From NCBI RefSeq assembly GCF_014207985.1, contig NZ_JACHMI010000001.1, positions 2,773,001 to 2,837,000 of the forward strand: a DNA stretch of 64,000 bases, written 5' to 3'. Positions 16,555 to 25,330 of the stretch are shown here, one piece after another. Each line of letters opens with the position of its first letter. Position 1 is the first letter of the stretch. This DNA comes from Nonomuraea rubra. Lineage in GTDB: Bacteria > Actinomycetota > Actinomycetes > Streptosporangiales > Streptosporangiaceae. The translations under genes were made by a program, and so were the position numbers. Under the pieces are notes generated by a model. It did not search any database and was not told the origin of the DNA. It saw nothing but the letters and a program-made list of their open reading frames with translations.

Positions 16555-18084
16555 ATGACCGTCACACAGGCCGCATCCTTCGTACGCGCTGCCGACCGGG
16601 ACCCCCAGGACCGCCGCTGGTCCATTCTGGTGCTGCTCTGCCTGAGCCTGCTGCTGATCACGGTCGACGCCACCGTTCTGCACATCGCGGTGCCCGCGCT
16701 CACGGCCGCGCTCGAACCGTCCGCGGTGCAACTGCTGTGGATCATCGACATCTACTCGCTGGTGGTCGCGCCGCTGCTGATCATGTTCGGCACGCTCGGC
16801 GACAAGTACGGCCGCAAGCGGCTGGTCCTTTGGGGCATGGTGCTGTTCGGCCTCGCCTCGGCCGGAGCCGCGTTCGCTCCCACCCCGCTCACGCTGATCC
16901 TGGCCAGGGCCCTGCTCGGCGTCGGCGGCGCGATGATCATGCCGGCCACGCTGTCGCTGATCCGCCAGGTCTTCACCGACCGGCGCGAGCGCGCCATCGC
17001 CCTGGGCGTCTGGAGCGCCGTCGCGGCGGCGGGCGCCGCCGTCGGGCCGCTCATCGGCGGCGTGCTCGTCGGCGTCTGGTGGGGCGCGGTCTTCCTCATC
17101 AACGTGCCGATCCTGCTGGTGCTGCTGCCCGCCGCGAAGCGCCTGCTGCCCGAGTCGCGCGAGCGCCGCCACCGGCCGTGGGACGCGCCCAGCGCCGTCC
17201 TGTCGGTGGTCGGCATCCTGGCGCTGGCGTTCGGGCTGAAGGAGGCGGGCTCAGGGAGCCTGATGCCGTTCTGGGCGTCGGTCGTGGTGTTCCTGGCCGG
17301 GCTCGGGCTGCTGGTGGCGTTCGTACGGCGGCAGACCCGGCTGCCCGCGCCGTTCCTGGAGATCGGCCTGTTCAGGCGGCGGGAGTTCACGACCGGCGTC
17401 GCGGGCGTGCTGCTCGGCGTGTTCGCCCTGGTGGGCCTGCAGCTCATGCTCGCCCAGTACCTGCAGCTCGTCCTCGGCGACAGCCCCGTGCGGGCGGCGC
17501 TGCGGATGCTGCCCCTGGTCCTGTCGGCCATCACCGGCGGGCTCGCCGCCGCCCACATCCTGCCCAGGGTCGGCATGCGGGCCACCATGAGCGGCGGCCT
17601 GGCCCTCGTCGCGCTCGCCCTGACCCCCACCCTGACCTGGGGCGTCGAGGGCCATCCGGTGATGCTGGCGGTGTGCTTCGTGGGCATCGGGTTCGGCGTG
17701 CAGGTGGCGCTGCTCGCCGCCTCCGACACGATCATGGCCGCCGCCCCCGAGTCCCAGGCGGGCGGGGCCGCGGCCATCGAGGAGACCGCGTACGAGCTGG
17801 GGGCCGGCCTGGGCGTGGCCGTGCTCGGCACGATCACCACGATCGTGTACGCCCCCGGCCTGCCGTCCGTGCCCGGAGTGCCGGAGGGCGGCATGGACAA
17901 GGCCAGGCAGTCGCTGGCCGCCGCCGCGCACGTCGCGGACGAGGTCGGCGGCTCCGCGGGCGGCGCGCTGCTCGACGCCGCCCGGTGGGCCTTCGTCAAC
18001 GCCCTGCACACGACCGTGGTCGTGAGCGTCGTCCTGCTCAGCCTGACCGCCGTCGTGGTGGCCATGCTGCTCAGCCGTGATTGA
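16555..18084 (+). CDS. DHA2-family (14-TMS) drug exporter
   Basis: 509-aa MFS antiporter. N-terminal helix 1 contains DATVLHIAVPAL (motif D1 for the 14-helix family), motif A reads GTLGDKYGRKR and motif C is recognisable as GVWSAVAAAGAAVGPLIGG. About 14 helices, similar to SmvA/LfrA/QacA. Such proteins expel cationic or hydrophobic drugs using the proton gradient. AGGAGG lies 3-4 nt before the ATG. The DoxX gene starts 8 nt after its stop, so the two are likely cotranscribed. Confidence 0.92.
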   Translation: MTVTQAASFVRAADRDPQDRRWSILVLLCLSLLLITVDATVLHIAVPALTAALEPSAVQLLWIIDIYSLVVAPLLIMFGTLGDKYGRKRLVLWGMVLFGLASAGAAFAPTPLTLILARALLGVGGAMIMPATLSLIRQVFTDRRERAIALGVWSAVAAAGAAVGPLIGGVLVGVWWGAVFLINVPILLVLLPAAKRLLPESRERRHRPWDAPSAVLSVVGILALAFGLKEAGSGSLMPFWASVVVFLAGLGLLVAFVRRQTRLPAPFLEIGLFRRREFTTGVAGVLLGVFALVGLQLMLAQYLQLVLGDSPVRAALRMLPLVLSAITGGLAAAHILPRVGMRATMSGGLALVALALTPTLTWGVEGHPVMLAVCFVGIGFGVQVALLAASDTIMAAAPESQAGGAAAIEETAYELGAGLGVAVLGTITTIVYAPGLPSVPGVPEGGMDKARQSLAAAAHVADEVGGSAGGALLDAARWAFVNALHTTVVVSVVLLSLTAVVVAMLLSRD

Positions 18085-18092
18085 GGTGTGCC

Positions 18093-18776
18093 ATGTCCCG
18101 ATTAGGGCAGACAACTACCGTGAAACAGGCCCTCCGTGACCTTGCCGCATTAGTCGCCCGCATCGCTGTGGGCGGTATCTTCTTCGCCAACGGGTGGACC
18201 AAGCTGGAAGACGGGCTGAAGATCACCGGGGCGAAGTTCCTGGAGCAGGGCGCCCCCGCGCCCGGCGCCTGGGCCACCGTCACCATGCTCGCCGAGCTCA
18301 TCGGCGGCGCGCTGCTCATCGCCGGCCTCGCGGTCTCCACGACGGGGCTGATCCTCTTCGCCGAGGCCCTGGCGGTCTTCCTGGTCGCCACGCCGCTCAA
18401 CCCCATCACCACGAACGAGCTCATCCTGCTCGGCGCCGCCTCCCTCCTGCTCGCCGTGGTCGGCGCGGGCCGCATCTCGGTGGACCACATGGTGGTGATC
18501 CGGCGGAGGGAATCGGAGGCGGCGAGCGAGTTCGCCGCCGACACCGAGGCCGACCGGGTCATCGCCTCGCTCAGGGAGCCGGACCAGCCCCCGCCGGCGG
18601 CGTCCGAGCAGGAGGTCTCGCCCATCGAGGACACGGCGCCGCATCCCCGGCCCCGCGGGCAGGCGGAGCAGAAACGCAACGAGGACCCCGCGCCGAGCCC
18701 CGCACCCGGCGACACGCTGGTGGCGGGCCGCAAGAAGCCGCCGGCCCGCACGCGCCGCACCTCGACCGACTCCTAA
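18093..18776 (+). CDS. DoxX-family membrane protein
   Basis: 227-aa protein with four hydrophobic helices in residues 10-125 (VARIAVGGIFFANGWTKLEDG, MLAELIGGALLIAGL, LILFAEALAVFLVA, ELILLGAASLLLAVVGAG) matching DoxX, and a disordered Glu/Pro/Arg-rich cytoplasmic tail of about 90 residues that is unusual for the family. GAGG lies before the ATG at 18093. DoxX proteins are linked to redox and oxidative-stress systems, but the reaction is not settled. The stop codon lies inside the first of two 22-bp direct repeats. Confidence 0.85.
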   Translation: MSRLGQTTTVKQALRDLAALVARIAVGGIFFANGWTKLEDGLKITGAKFLEQGAPAPGAWATVTMLAELIGGALLIAGLAVSTTGLILFAEALAVFLVATPLNPITTNELILLGAASLLLAVVGAGRISVDHMVVIRRRESEAASEFAADTEADRVIASLREPDQPPPAASEQEVSPIEDTAPHPRPRGQAEQKRNEDPAPSPAPGDTLVAGRKKPPARTRRTSTDS

Positions 18777-18818
18777 GGAGACCGGCACGGACCAGGCTCC
18801 TAAGGAGACCGGCACGGA
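18770..18818. repeat. 22-bp direct repeat with palindromic core at the DoxX stop
   Basis: Two identical 22-bp copies (18770-18791 and 18797-18818), period 27, each opening with the palindrome CTCCTAAGGAG followed by ACCGGCACGGA. The first copy contains the TAA stop of the DoxX gene. This looks like a recent tandem duplication of the gene end. Confidence 0.8.
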
Positions 18819-18870
18819 TCGGGGCGAATGCCCGGATCTTCCCCCGATCCGTCGCTACACTTCACGACCC

Positions 18871-19431
18871 ATGACGCTGACGAAGGCCCTGACCGTCGTG
18901 ACCCTCGCCGCGTTGGCCGCGGGGTGCCAGTTCGCCGGGCCGGCCCCGGCCGCCAGGGACGCGCCGTCCCGGTCCGAGCCGGTCGCCGGGACGACCACGG
19001 CGCCCCCGGCCACCGTGCCGCCGGACAAGGTCCTCGCCGCCAGGGAGGGCACGCTCGGGGGGCACACGTTCAACGTCGAGATCGTCCAGCTCCTGCGCAG
19101 GGAGCGCTTCGTCAACCTCACCTTCACCGCCACGGTGACCAAGGACGGCGGCGGTCTCGGCTGGCAGGTGCACAACGCCTTCGCCGCCGTCCCCTCGCAG
19201 AACCCGACCGTGGACGGCGTCTTCCTGGTGGACGTCAAGAACGCCAAGAAGCACCTCGTGGCCCTGGACAGCGAGGGCAGGTGCGTGTGCAGCCGGATCG
19301 AGGCGCTGTTCCTCAAGCAGGACCAGAAGGCGGTGTTCTCGGCCACCTTCGCCGCCCCGCCCGCCGACGTGGGCTCCGTGGACGTGCACATCCCGAACGT
19401 GGGGACGCTGGCGAATGTACCGATCTCTTAG
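18871..19431 (+). CDS. Predicted lipoprotein, unknown function
   Basis: 186-aa exported protein with a lipobox (TLAALAAGC, Cys19) after a short signal peptide and a Pro/Ala/Thr linker, then a beta-rich domain (HTFNVEIVQLLRRERFVNLTFTATV, GVFLVDVKNAKKHLVAL). One CVC pair lies in GRCVCSRIEALF. No family recognised. Its last 17 bases overlap the OmpA-like gene, so the two are translationally coupled and probably act at the same place in the envelope. Confidence 0.75.
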   Translation: MTLTKALTVVTLAALAAGCQFAGPAPAARDAPSRSEPVAGTTTAPPATVPPDKVLAAREGTLGGHTFNVEIVQLLRRERFVNLTFTATVTKDGGGLGWQVHNAFAAVPSQNPTVDGVFLVDVKNAKKHLVALDSEGRCVCSRIEALFLKQDQKAVFSATFAAPPADVGSVDVHIPNVGTLANVPIS

Positions 19432-19978
19432 TGCCGCGGCCGCGCTGCTCGGTCTCCTCAGTCCCACGCAGCCGCCGCCGGAGGGCGGGGAGCCGGTCAC
19501 CGCGCCGGTCATCGACCTCAGCGGCAAGGTCCTGGACGCCAACGGCAAGGTCCTGGACATCGGCGAGCGGATCTCCAACCTCGACGAGTCGGTGACCGAC
19601 GAGACGAGGGGCACCCAGCGCAGGATCATCTTCGCCGCCGACGTGCTGTTCGCCTTCGACAAGGCCACGCTGACCGGCAAGGCCAGGAGCCGCCTGCGGC
19701 AGGCGGCCGAGTCGCTCCGGAAGGAGGCGGCGGGGAAGGAGGTCAAGATCGACGGGTACACCGACGCCAAGGGCTCCGGCTCCTACAACCTGGAGCTGTC
19801 GCAGCGGCGGGCGCAGGCGGTGCGCGACGCGCTCGGCGAGCTCGTCCCCGGCGTCACGTTCACCGTCGCCGGGCACGGCGAGGCCGATCCGGTGGCCCCC
19901 AACGCCCTGCCGGACGGCGGCGACAACCCCAAGGGCCGGGCCAAGAACCGCAGGGTGGAGATCAGCTTCACCCGGTGA
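19415..19978 (+). CDS. OmpA-like peptidoglycan-binding protein
   Basis: 187-aa exported protein: signal peptide (MYRSLSAAAALLGLL, no lipobox), a Pro-rich linker, and an OmpA C-terminal domain from about residue 68. Motifs are VLFAFDKATLTGKARSRL, IDGYTDAKGSGSYNLELSQRRAQAVRDAL and GEADPVAPN...GRAKNRRVEISF, with the Asp and Arg used to bind diaminopimelate. In a Gram-positive cell such a domain would anchor the protein to peptidoglycan. Overlaps the preceding lipoprotein gene. Confidence 0.88.
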   Translation: MYRSLSAAAALLGLLSPTQPPPEGGEPVTAPVIDLSGKVLDANGKVLDIGERISNLDESVTDETRGTQRRIIFAADVLFAFDKATLTGKARSRLRQAAESLRKEAAGKEVKIDGYTDAKGSGSYNLELSQRRAQAVRDALGELVPGVTFTVAGHGEADPVAPNALPDGGDNPKGRAKNRRVEISFTR

Positions 19979-20012
19979 ATATCCTGGCGGCACAGCCGGG
20001 CAGGGGGCAGCG

Positions 20013-21044
20013 ATGACGGGCAGGGCGCGGGCGACGGTCAGGGACGTCGCGGCCGAGACGGGCCTGTCCATCGCCACCGTCTCCCGGGTGCTCAACGGCC
20101 AGTCGAACGTCGCCCCGCACACCCGCGAGCTGGTGCTGGAGGCGGTCGGCCGGCTCGGCGACCAGGCGCCACGGCCGCGCGCCGCGCCCGGCGCCCAGGG
20201 CGGGGCCCAGGGCGGGGCGGTGTACGTGCGCTGCCCGTACGTGCTGACCGACTACTTCGGGCTGATCGTCTCCTCGGTGGGCGAGACGATCGAGCTGCAC
20301 GGCAGGCAGATGATCCTCGGGCCGGGGGAGTCGGCGCAGCGCACCGCGGTGCTGCCGGGCCTGCCGGAGCGGCCGGGTGTCGCGGGCGCGATCCTCATCC
20401 TGCCGCCCGAGCCGGGCGAGGAGCTGGTACGCCTGCGCGACCGCGGCTTCCCGTTCGTGGTGATCGACCCGCGCACGCCGCCGCCGAAGGACATCGTGGC
20501 CGTGTCGGCCGCGCACTTCGCGGGCGGCCGCAAGATGATGGCGCACGTGGTGGAGCTGGGCCACCGGCGGGTCGGGATCATCGGCGGCCCGGTGAAGTGG
20601 CTGCCCAGCGAGGCCAGGCTGGCCGGCTACACCGCCTCGCTGGCCGACGCCGGCGTGCTGCCCGCTCCGGAGCTGCTGCGCCACGTGCCGGAGCCGAACA
20701 TCGAGCACGGCTACCTGGCGGCCCGCGAGCTGCTCGGCCTGCCGGACCGGCCGACGGCGCTGGTGGCGTTCAACGACAAGATGGCGGTCGGCGCGCTGCG
20801 CGCGGCGGCCGAACGCGGGCTGAGCGTGCCCGGCGACCTGTCGGTGGCGGGCTTCGACGACATCGACATCAGCCGGGCCGCCTCGCCCGCCCTGACCACC
20901 GTGCGCCAGCCGCTGGAGGAGATGGGCCGGATGGCGGTCACCCTGCTGATGCGGCTGCTCAGCAGGCACACGCTGGAGGCGCTGCACGTCTCGCTGGGCA
21001 CCGAGCTGATCGTCCGCGGCTCCACGGGCCCGGCTCCGCGCTGA
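20013..21044 (+). CDS. LacI-family transcriptional regulator
   Basis: 343-aa repressor. Residues 8-30 (TVRDVAAETGLSIATVSRVLNG) are the LacI helix-turn-helix and hinge start; the rest is the periplasmic-binding-like sugar sensor with ELGHRRVGIIGGP, ALVAFNDKMAVGALRAA and GFDDIDISRAASPALTTVRQP. The gene is followed after 130 nt by a secreted GH30 glycosidase in the same direction; repeated TGTTTCAT boxes between them are the likely operators. Probable role: sugar-responsive repression of the glycosidase. Confidence 0.93.
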   Translation: MTGRARATVRDVAAETGLSIATVSRVLNGQSNVAPHTRELVLEAVGRLGDQAPRPRAAPGAQGGAQGGAVYVRCPYVLTDYFGLIVSSVGETIELHGRQMILGPGESAQRTAVLPGLPERPGVAGAILILPPEPGEELVRLRDRGFPFVVIDPRTPPPKDIVAVSAAHFAGGRKMMAHVVELGHRRVGIIGGPVKWLPSEARLAGYTASLADAGVLPAPELLRHVPEPNIEHGYLAARELLGLPDRPTALVAFNDKMAVGALRAAAERGLSVPGDLSVAGFDDIDISRAASPALTTVRQPLEEMGRMAVTLLMRLLSRHTLEALHVSLGTELIVRGSTGPAPR

Positions 21045-21045
21045 C

Positions 21046-21062
21046 TGTTTCATTTGTTACAT
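21046..21062. promoter_or_regulatory. Candidate operator box 1 (TGTTTCAT / TGTTACAT pair)
   Basis: TGTTTCATTTGTTACAT: two 8-mers of the TGTTTCAT type with 9-bp period, directly after the stop of the LacI gene. The same 17-mer with two or three changes recurs at 21123-21139. Direct rather than inverted repeats are unusual for a LacI-family site. Confidence 0.5.
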
Positions 21063-21111
21063 CGGTTGACTCGCCCTGTTGACTCATGCTCTGCTGCTCA
21101 AAGCAAGGCGG

Positions 21112-21139
21112 TGTTTCATCGTTGTTTCATTTGTTTCAA
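21112..21139. promoter_or_regulatory. Candidate operator boxes 2-4 before the GH30 gene
   Basis: Three TGTTTCAT-type 8-mers at 21112, 21123 and 21132 (last one TGTTTCAA), ending 35 nt before the GTG of the GH30 gene. Position fits a repressor site over the transcription start. A TTGACT hexamer lies at 21066 and 21079. Confidence 0.5.
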
Positions 21140-21174
21140 GGGCATCACCCCCCAGCCCTGAGAGGACCTCTGCC

Positions 21175-23016
21175 GTGTCCAGAATCCTTCTGGCGCTCGC
21201 CTGCGCGCTCGCCCTGGTGGGCGCCGCGCCCCTGCCGGCCGCCGCCGCGAACGAGCCGGTGAACGTCTGGCTCACCACCACCTCCGACTCCGGCGGCCGC
21301 ACCGTCACCCGCGGCCTCGCCCAGCAGGCCTCCATCGCCTTCGGCCCCGCCGGCGGCACCGCGAACCACACCATCAACGTCAACGAGGGCACCACGTACC
21401 AGCAGTTCGAGGGCGGCGGCGCGTCGATCACCGACACCACCGCGTACCTGCTGCGCGGCGGCCCGGTCAGCGCGGCCACGCGCGACGCGGTCATGCGCAA
21501 GCTGTTCCACCCCACCGACGGGATCGGCCTGTCGTTCGTCCGCAACCCGATCGGCGCCTCCGACCTGTCGCGCCCCGGCATGGTCTCGCTCGACGACACC
21601 TGCTGCGACCTGAACGACTTCGGCGCCAACGGCTACGACACGAACGTGCGCCTGCTCACCGTCCAGGCCAAGCAGCTCAACCCGGCCCTGCGCGTCAAGG
21701 GCGTGCTGTGGAGCGCGCCCGGCTGGATGAAGGACAACGGCCGGATGGACCAGATGGGCTGGCTCAAGTGGGAGTACTACGGCATGTACGCCCAGTACCT
21801 GGTCAAGTACATCCAGAGCTACCAGGCCGCCGGCGTGCCCGTGGACTACCTCTCCGTCCAGAACGAGCCCAACTGCTGCCAGGCGGGCAACCCTACCGCC
21901 ATGAACTACCCCGGCATGTCCTGGAACGCCTCCGGCCTCATCGAGCTGACCAAGAACTTCGTCTACCCCGCCTTCCGGGCCGCCGGCATCAACACCAAGA
22001 TCCTCGTCCACGACTGGAACTACGGCGACTACGCCCAGATCGGCCAGCCCATCCTGGCCGACGCCGCGCTGCGCAACGACCCGCTGTTCGGCGGCATCGC
22101 CTGGCACGGCTACTGGGGTGACCCGGCCGTCGGCACCCAGGTGCACAACCAGTACCCGTCGGTACGGCAGTTCAGCACCGAGCACTCGGGCGGCACCTGG
22201 ATCGCCAACCAGCACAACGAGGACATGGCCGACATCGTGACCTACGCCCGCAACTGGAGCGGCAGCCTGGTCAAGTGGAGCCTGGCGCTCAACCAGCACA
22301 TGGGCCCGCACAACGGCGGCTGCGGCACCTGCACCGGCCTGATCACCGTCCAGGAGGGCGGCTCCCGCGCCGGCCAGGTGGACTACACGATCGAGTACTA
22401 CACGACCGGCCACCTGACCAAGTTCGTCAGGCCCGGCGCGTACCGCATCGACTCCACCGCCAACGCGACGATCCAGAACGTGGCCTACCGCAACCCCGAC
22501 GGCTCCAAGGCCCTGATCGCGCACAACGGCGGCACCTCCGCCCAGTCCGTCAGGGTCAACTGGGGCGGCCAGTCCTTCGTCTACTCGCTGCCCGCGCGGA
22601 CCACGGCCACGTTCACCTGGTCGGGAACGACGTCCTCAGGCGGGCAGATCACCGGGCTGGCGGGCAAGTGCGTGGACGTGGCGGGCGGCAGCAGCGCCGA
22701 CGGCACCGCCGTCCAGCTCTACACCTGCAACGGCACCGCCGCCCAGCAGTGGACGAGGCCGGGCGACGGCACGCTGCGCGCCCTCGGCAAGTGCCTCGAC
22801 GTCCGCGACCACGGCACCGCCGACGGCAGCCGCCTCCAGCTCTGGTCCTGTACGGGCGCCGCCAACCAGCAGTGGACCCACACCCCGGCCCGCGACCTGG
22901 TGAACCCGGCGGCGGACAAGTGCGCCGACGTCACCGGCAACACCAGCGCCGACGGCACCCCGCTGCAGCTGTGGACCTGCACCGGCGCGGCCAACCAGAA
23001 GTGGACCCTGTCGTAA
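21175..23016 (+). CDS. Secreted glycoside hydrolase family 30 enzyme with C-terminal ricin-type CBM13
   Basis: 613-aa exported enzyme. GTG at 21175 behind AGAGGA; signal peptide ends in PAAAA near residue 25. Residues 70-490 are GH30 (glucosylceramidase-like): start QQFEGGGASITD, acid/base Glu231 in VQNEPNCC, nucleophile Glu336 in FSTEHSGGTW, and the C-terminal beta-sandwich VAYRNPDGSKALIAHN. Residues about 495-613 are a ricin-B-like lectin with three QxW repeats (QQWT, QQWT, QKWT) and paired Cys. GH30 members cleave beta-1,6- or beta-1,3-glucans, glucosylceramide or xylan; the exact substrate is open. Probably controlled by the upstream LacI protein. Confidence 0.92.
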   Translation: MSRILLALACALALVGAAPLPAAAANEPVNVWLTTTSDSGGRTVTRGLAQQASIAFGPAGGTANHTINVNEGTTYQQFEGGGASITDTTAYLLRGGPVSAATRDAVMRKLFHPTDGIGLSFVRNPIGASDLSRPGMVSLDDTCCDLNDFGANGYDTNVRLLTVQAKQLNPALRVKGVLWSAPGWMKDNGRMDQMGWLKWEYYGMYAQYLVKYIQSYQAAGVPVDYLSVQNEPNCCQAGNPTAMNYPGMSWNASGLIELTKNFVYPAFRAAGINTKILVHDWNYGDYAQIGQPILADAALRNDPLFGGIAWHGYWGDPAVGTQVHNQYPSVRQFSTEHSGGTWIANQHNEDMADIVTYARNWSGSLVKWSLALNQHMGPHNGGCGTCTGLITVQEGGSRAGQVDYTIEYYTTGHLTKFVRPGAYRIDSTANATIQNVAYRNPDGSKALIAHNGGTSAQSVRVNWGGQSFVYSLPARTTATFTWSGTTSSGGQITGLAGKCVDVAGGSSADGTAVQLYTCNGTAAQQWTRPGDGTLRALGKCLDVRDHGTADGSRLQLWSCTGAANQQWTHTPARDLVNPAADKCADVTGNTSADGTPLQLWTCTGAANQKWTLS

Positions 23017-23025
23017 GACGCCGGA

Positions 23026-23056
23026 GCCCGGCTCACATCTCCGCGGTGAGCCGGGC
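23026..23056. terminator. Bidirectional terminator-like hairpin between GH30 and sthA
   Basis: Perfect 11-bp stem GCCCGGCTCAC (23026-23036) / GTGAGCCGGGC (23046-23056) with a 9-base loop. The two convergent genes end 16 nt apart and the stem includes the sthA stop codon, so one hairpin can serve both. Confidence 0.6.
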
Positions 23057-24436
23057 CACCGTCCGCATCTTGTTCATCGCGTCCAGCGCCGCCACCTTGT
23101 ACGACTCCGCCAGCGTCGGATAGTTGAACACCGCGTTGACCAGGTAGTCCACGGTCCCGCCGCAGCCCATGACCGTCTGCCCGATGTGCACCAGCTCCGT
23201 CGCCTGCGTGCCGAACACGTGCACGCCCAGCAGCCGCCGGTCCTCCGAGGACACCAGCAGCTTGAGCATCCCGTACGAGTCGCCGATGATCTGCCCCCTG
23301 GCGAGCTCCCTGTACCGCGAGACGCCCACCTCGAACGGCACCTTGTCGCGGGTCAGCTCGTCCTCCGACTTCCCGACGAAGCTGATCTCGGGGATGGTGT
23401 AGATCCCGATCGGCGGCAGGTCGTGCAGGTCGCCGGCCGGCTCGCCGCAGGCGTGCTGCGCGGCCAGCCGCCCCTGCTCCATGGACGTGGCCGCCAGCGC
23501 GGGGAAGCCGATCACGTCGCCCACGGCGTAGATGTGCGGCACCTCGGTGGCGTAGTTCTCGTCCACCTTGATCCGGCCCCGGTCGTCGGCGGCCAGCCCG
23601 GCGGCCTCCAGGTTCAGCTCGGCCGTCTTGCCCTGGCGGCCCGCCGAGTACATGACGCAGTCGGCCGGGATCTTCTTGCCGCTCTCCAGCAGGGTCAGCG
23701 CGCCGCGCGGGCGGCGCTCGACGGCCGCCACGTTCTCGCCGAACCTGAACGTCACCGCCAGGTCGCGCAGGTGGTACTTGAGCGCCTCGACGATCTCCAG
23801 GTCGCAGAACTCCAGCATGCGCTCGCGCCGCTCCACCACCGTCACCTTGGTGCCGAGCGCGGCGAACATGGAGGCGTACTCGATGCCGATCACCCCGGCG
23901 CCCACCACGACCAGCGTCTCGGGCACCTTGTCGAGATGCAGGATGGCGTCAGAGTCGATCACCGTCCTGTCGTCGAACTCGACGCTGGACGGGCGGGCGG
24001 GCGAGGTGCCCGTGGCGATCACGATCCTGTCGGCGGTGACCTTCTTCTCCTCCTCGCCGGTGATCCCGATCGTGTGCTCGTCCAGGAAGCGGCCGGTGCC
24101 GTGCAGCACCGTCACGTGGTTGCGGGCGAGCTGGCTGCGGATCACCTGGATCTCGCGGCCGATCACGTGCTGGGTGCGCATCCCGAGGTCGGCGACCGTG
24201 ATCTCGTCCTTGACGCGGTAGCTGGCGCCGTACAGCTCCCGCTGGTTGAGCCCCGTGAGGTAGAGGACGGCCTCGCGCAGCGTCTTCGACGGGATCGTGC
24301 CCGTGTTGATGCAGACGCCGCCGATCATGTGCCGTTTCTCGACCACCGCGACGCGCCTGCCGAGTTTCGCCGCCGCTATCGCGGCCTTCTGCCCACCTGG
24401 TCCCGAGCCGAGGACCACAACGTCAAAGTCCGCCAC
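23033..24436 (-). CDS. sthA: Soluble (Si-specific) NAD(P)+ transhydrogenase
   Basis: 467-aa FAD flavoprotein. [17 protein letters not shown] binds FAD; the redox site reads [15 protein letters not shown], with only the first Cys of the CxxxxC pair, which separates SthA from lipoamide dehydrogenase and mercuric reductase. [19 protein letters not shown] binds NAD(P); [13 protein letters not shown] is the second FAD contact; the C-terminal dimer domain ends [20 protein letters not shown] without the His-Glu of disulfide reductases. It balances NADPH and NADH. GTG start at 24436; the PhzF gene diverges 60 nt away. Confidence 0.93.
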   Translation of the reverse strand: MADFDVVVLGSGPGGQKAAIAAAKLGRRVAVVEKRHMIGGVCINTGTIPSKTLREAVLYLTGLNQRELYGASYRVKDEITVADLGMRTQHVIGREIQVIRSQLARNHVTVLHGTGRFLDEHTIGITGEEEKKVTADRIVIATGTSPARPSSVEFDDRTVIDSDAILHLDKVPETLVVVGAGVIGIEYASMFAALGTKVTVVERRERMLEFCDLEIVEALKYHLRDLAVTFRFGENVAAVERRPRGALTLLESGKKIPADCVMYSAGRQGKTAELNLEAAGLAADDRGRIKVDENYATEVPHIYAVGDVIGFPALAATSMEQGRLAAQHACGEPAGDLHDLPPIGIYTIPEISFVGKSEDELTRDKVPFEVGVSRYRELARGQIIGDSYGMLKLLVSSEDRRLLGVHVFGTQATELVHIGQTVMGCGGTVDYLVNAVFNYPTLAESYKVAALDAMNKMRTVARLTAEM

Positions 24437-24496
24437 ACCGTCCAGTCTGCGGGCGGCGTGTTAACGGGGAAAGACCCGTCTGGGAGACTCCGGAAT

Positions 24497-25330
24497 ATGT
24501 TGCGAAGATTCACCCAAGTGGACGTGTTCGCCGCCGGCCGCCCGTACACGGGAAACGCGCTCGCGGTCGTGATCGACGGCGACGGGCTGAGCACGGAGGA
24601 GATGCAGCGCTTCGCCCGGTGGACGAACCTGTCGGAGACCACCTTCCTGCTGCCGCCGACCACCGGTGAGGCCGACTACCGGGTCCGCATCTTCACCCCC
24701 GACACCGAGCTGCCCTTCGCCGGGCACCCCACGCTGGGCTCCTGCCACGCCTGGCTGGAGGCCGGGGGTGAGCCGCGCAAGGAGGGCGAGGTGGTGCAGG
24801 AGTGCGGCGCCGGGCTCGTGCGCGTGGACGCCACGGACGCGGGGCTCGCGTTCCAGGCGCCGCCGCTGCTCCGTTCGGGGCCCGTGGACGAGGAGTTCCT
24901 GGGCCGGATCGTCGCGTCGCTCGGGATCACCCGGGACGACGTCGTGGACGCGGAGTGGGCCGACAACGGGCCCGGCTGGGTCGGCCTGCTGCTCAAGGAC
25001 GCCGAGGCCGTGCTCGCGCTGCGCCCGGGGACGGTGCCGCACGACATCGGCGTGGTGGGGCCGCACCCCGAGGGGTCGCCGTGCGCGTTCGAGGTGCGGG
25101 CGTTCTTCCCCTTGCAGGGCGCCACGGTGGAGGACCCGGTGACGGGCAGCCTGAACGCCTCTCTGGCGCAGTGGCTGCTGCGGACGGGCCGCGCCAAGGC
25201 CCCGTACGTGGCCGCGCAGGGCACGGCGATCGGCCGCGAGGGCCGCGTGCACGTCTCCGCCGGCGACGGCGGCGCCGTCTGGGTGGGCGGCGACGTGATC
25301 ACCTGCGTCACGGGTCACGCCGAGTTGTGA
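24497..25330 (+). CDS. PhzF-family isomerase/epimerase
   Basis: 277-aa protein with the diaminopimelate-epimerase fold of PhzF: VDVFAAGRPYTGNALAVV, general acid/base Glu47 in NLSETTFLLPP, RIFTPDTELPFAGHPTLGSCH and the second-half DPVTGSLNASLAQWL. Full length. No phenazine genes are near, so this is one of the many PhzF paralogues of unknown substrate. Its last 23 bases overlap the 3' end of the convergent pxpC gene. Confidence 0.9.
   Translation: MLRRFTQVDVFAAGRPYTGNALAVVIDGDGLSTEEMQRFARWTNLSETTFLLPPTTGEADYRVRIFTPDTELPFAGHPTLGSCHAWLEAGGEPRKEGEVVQECGAGLVRVDATDAGLAFQAPPLLRSGPVDEEFLGRIVASLGITRDDVVDAEWADNGPGWVGLLLKDAEAVLALRPGTVPHDIGVVGPHPEGSPCAFEVRAFFPLQGATVEDPVTGSLNASLAQWLLRTGRAKAPYVAAQGTAIGREGRVHVSAGDGGAVWVGGDVITCVTGHAEL

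Noticed and set aside
24497..25330. Phenazine biosynthesis
   Set aside because: PhzF homologues are widespread; no other phz genes are present in the window.
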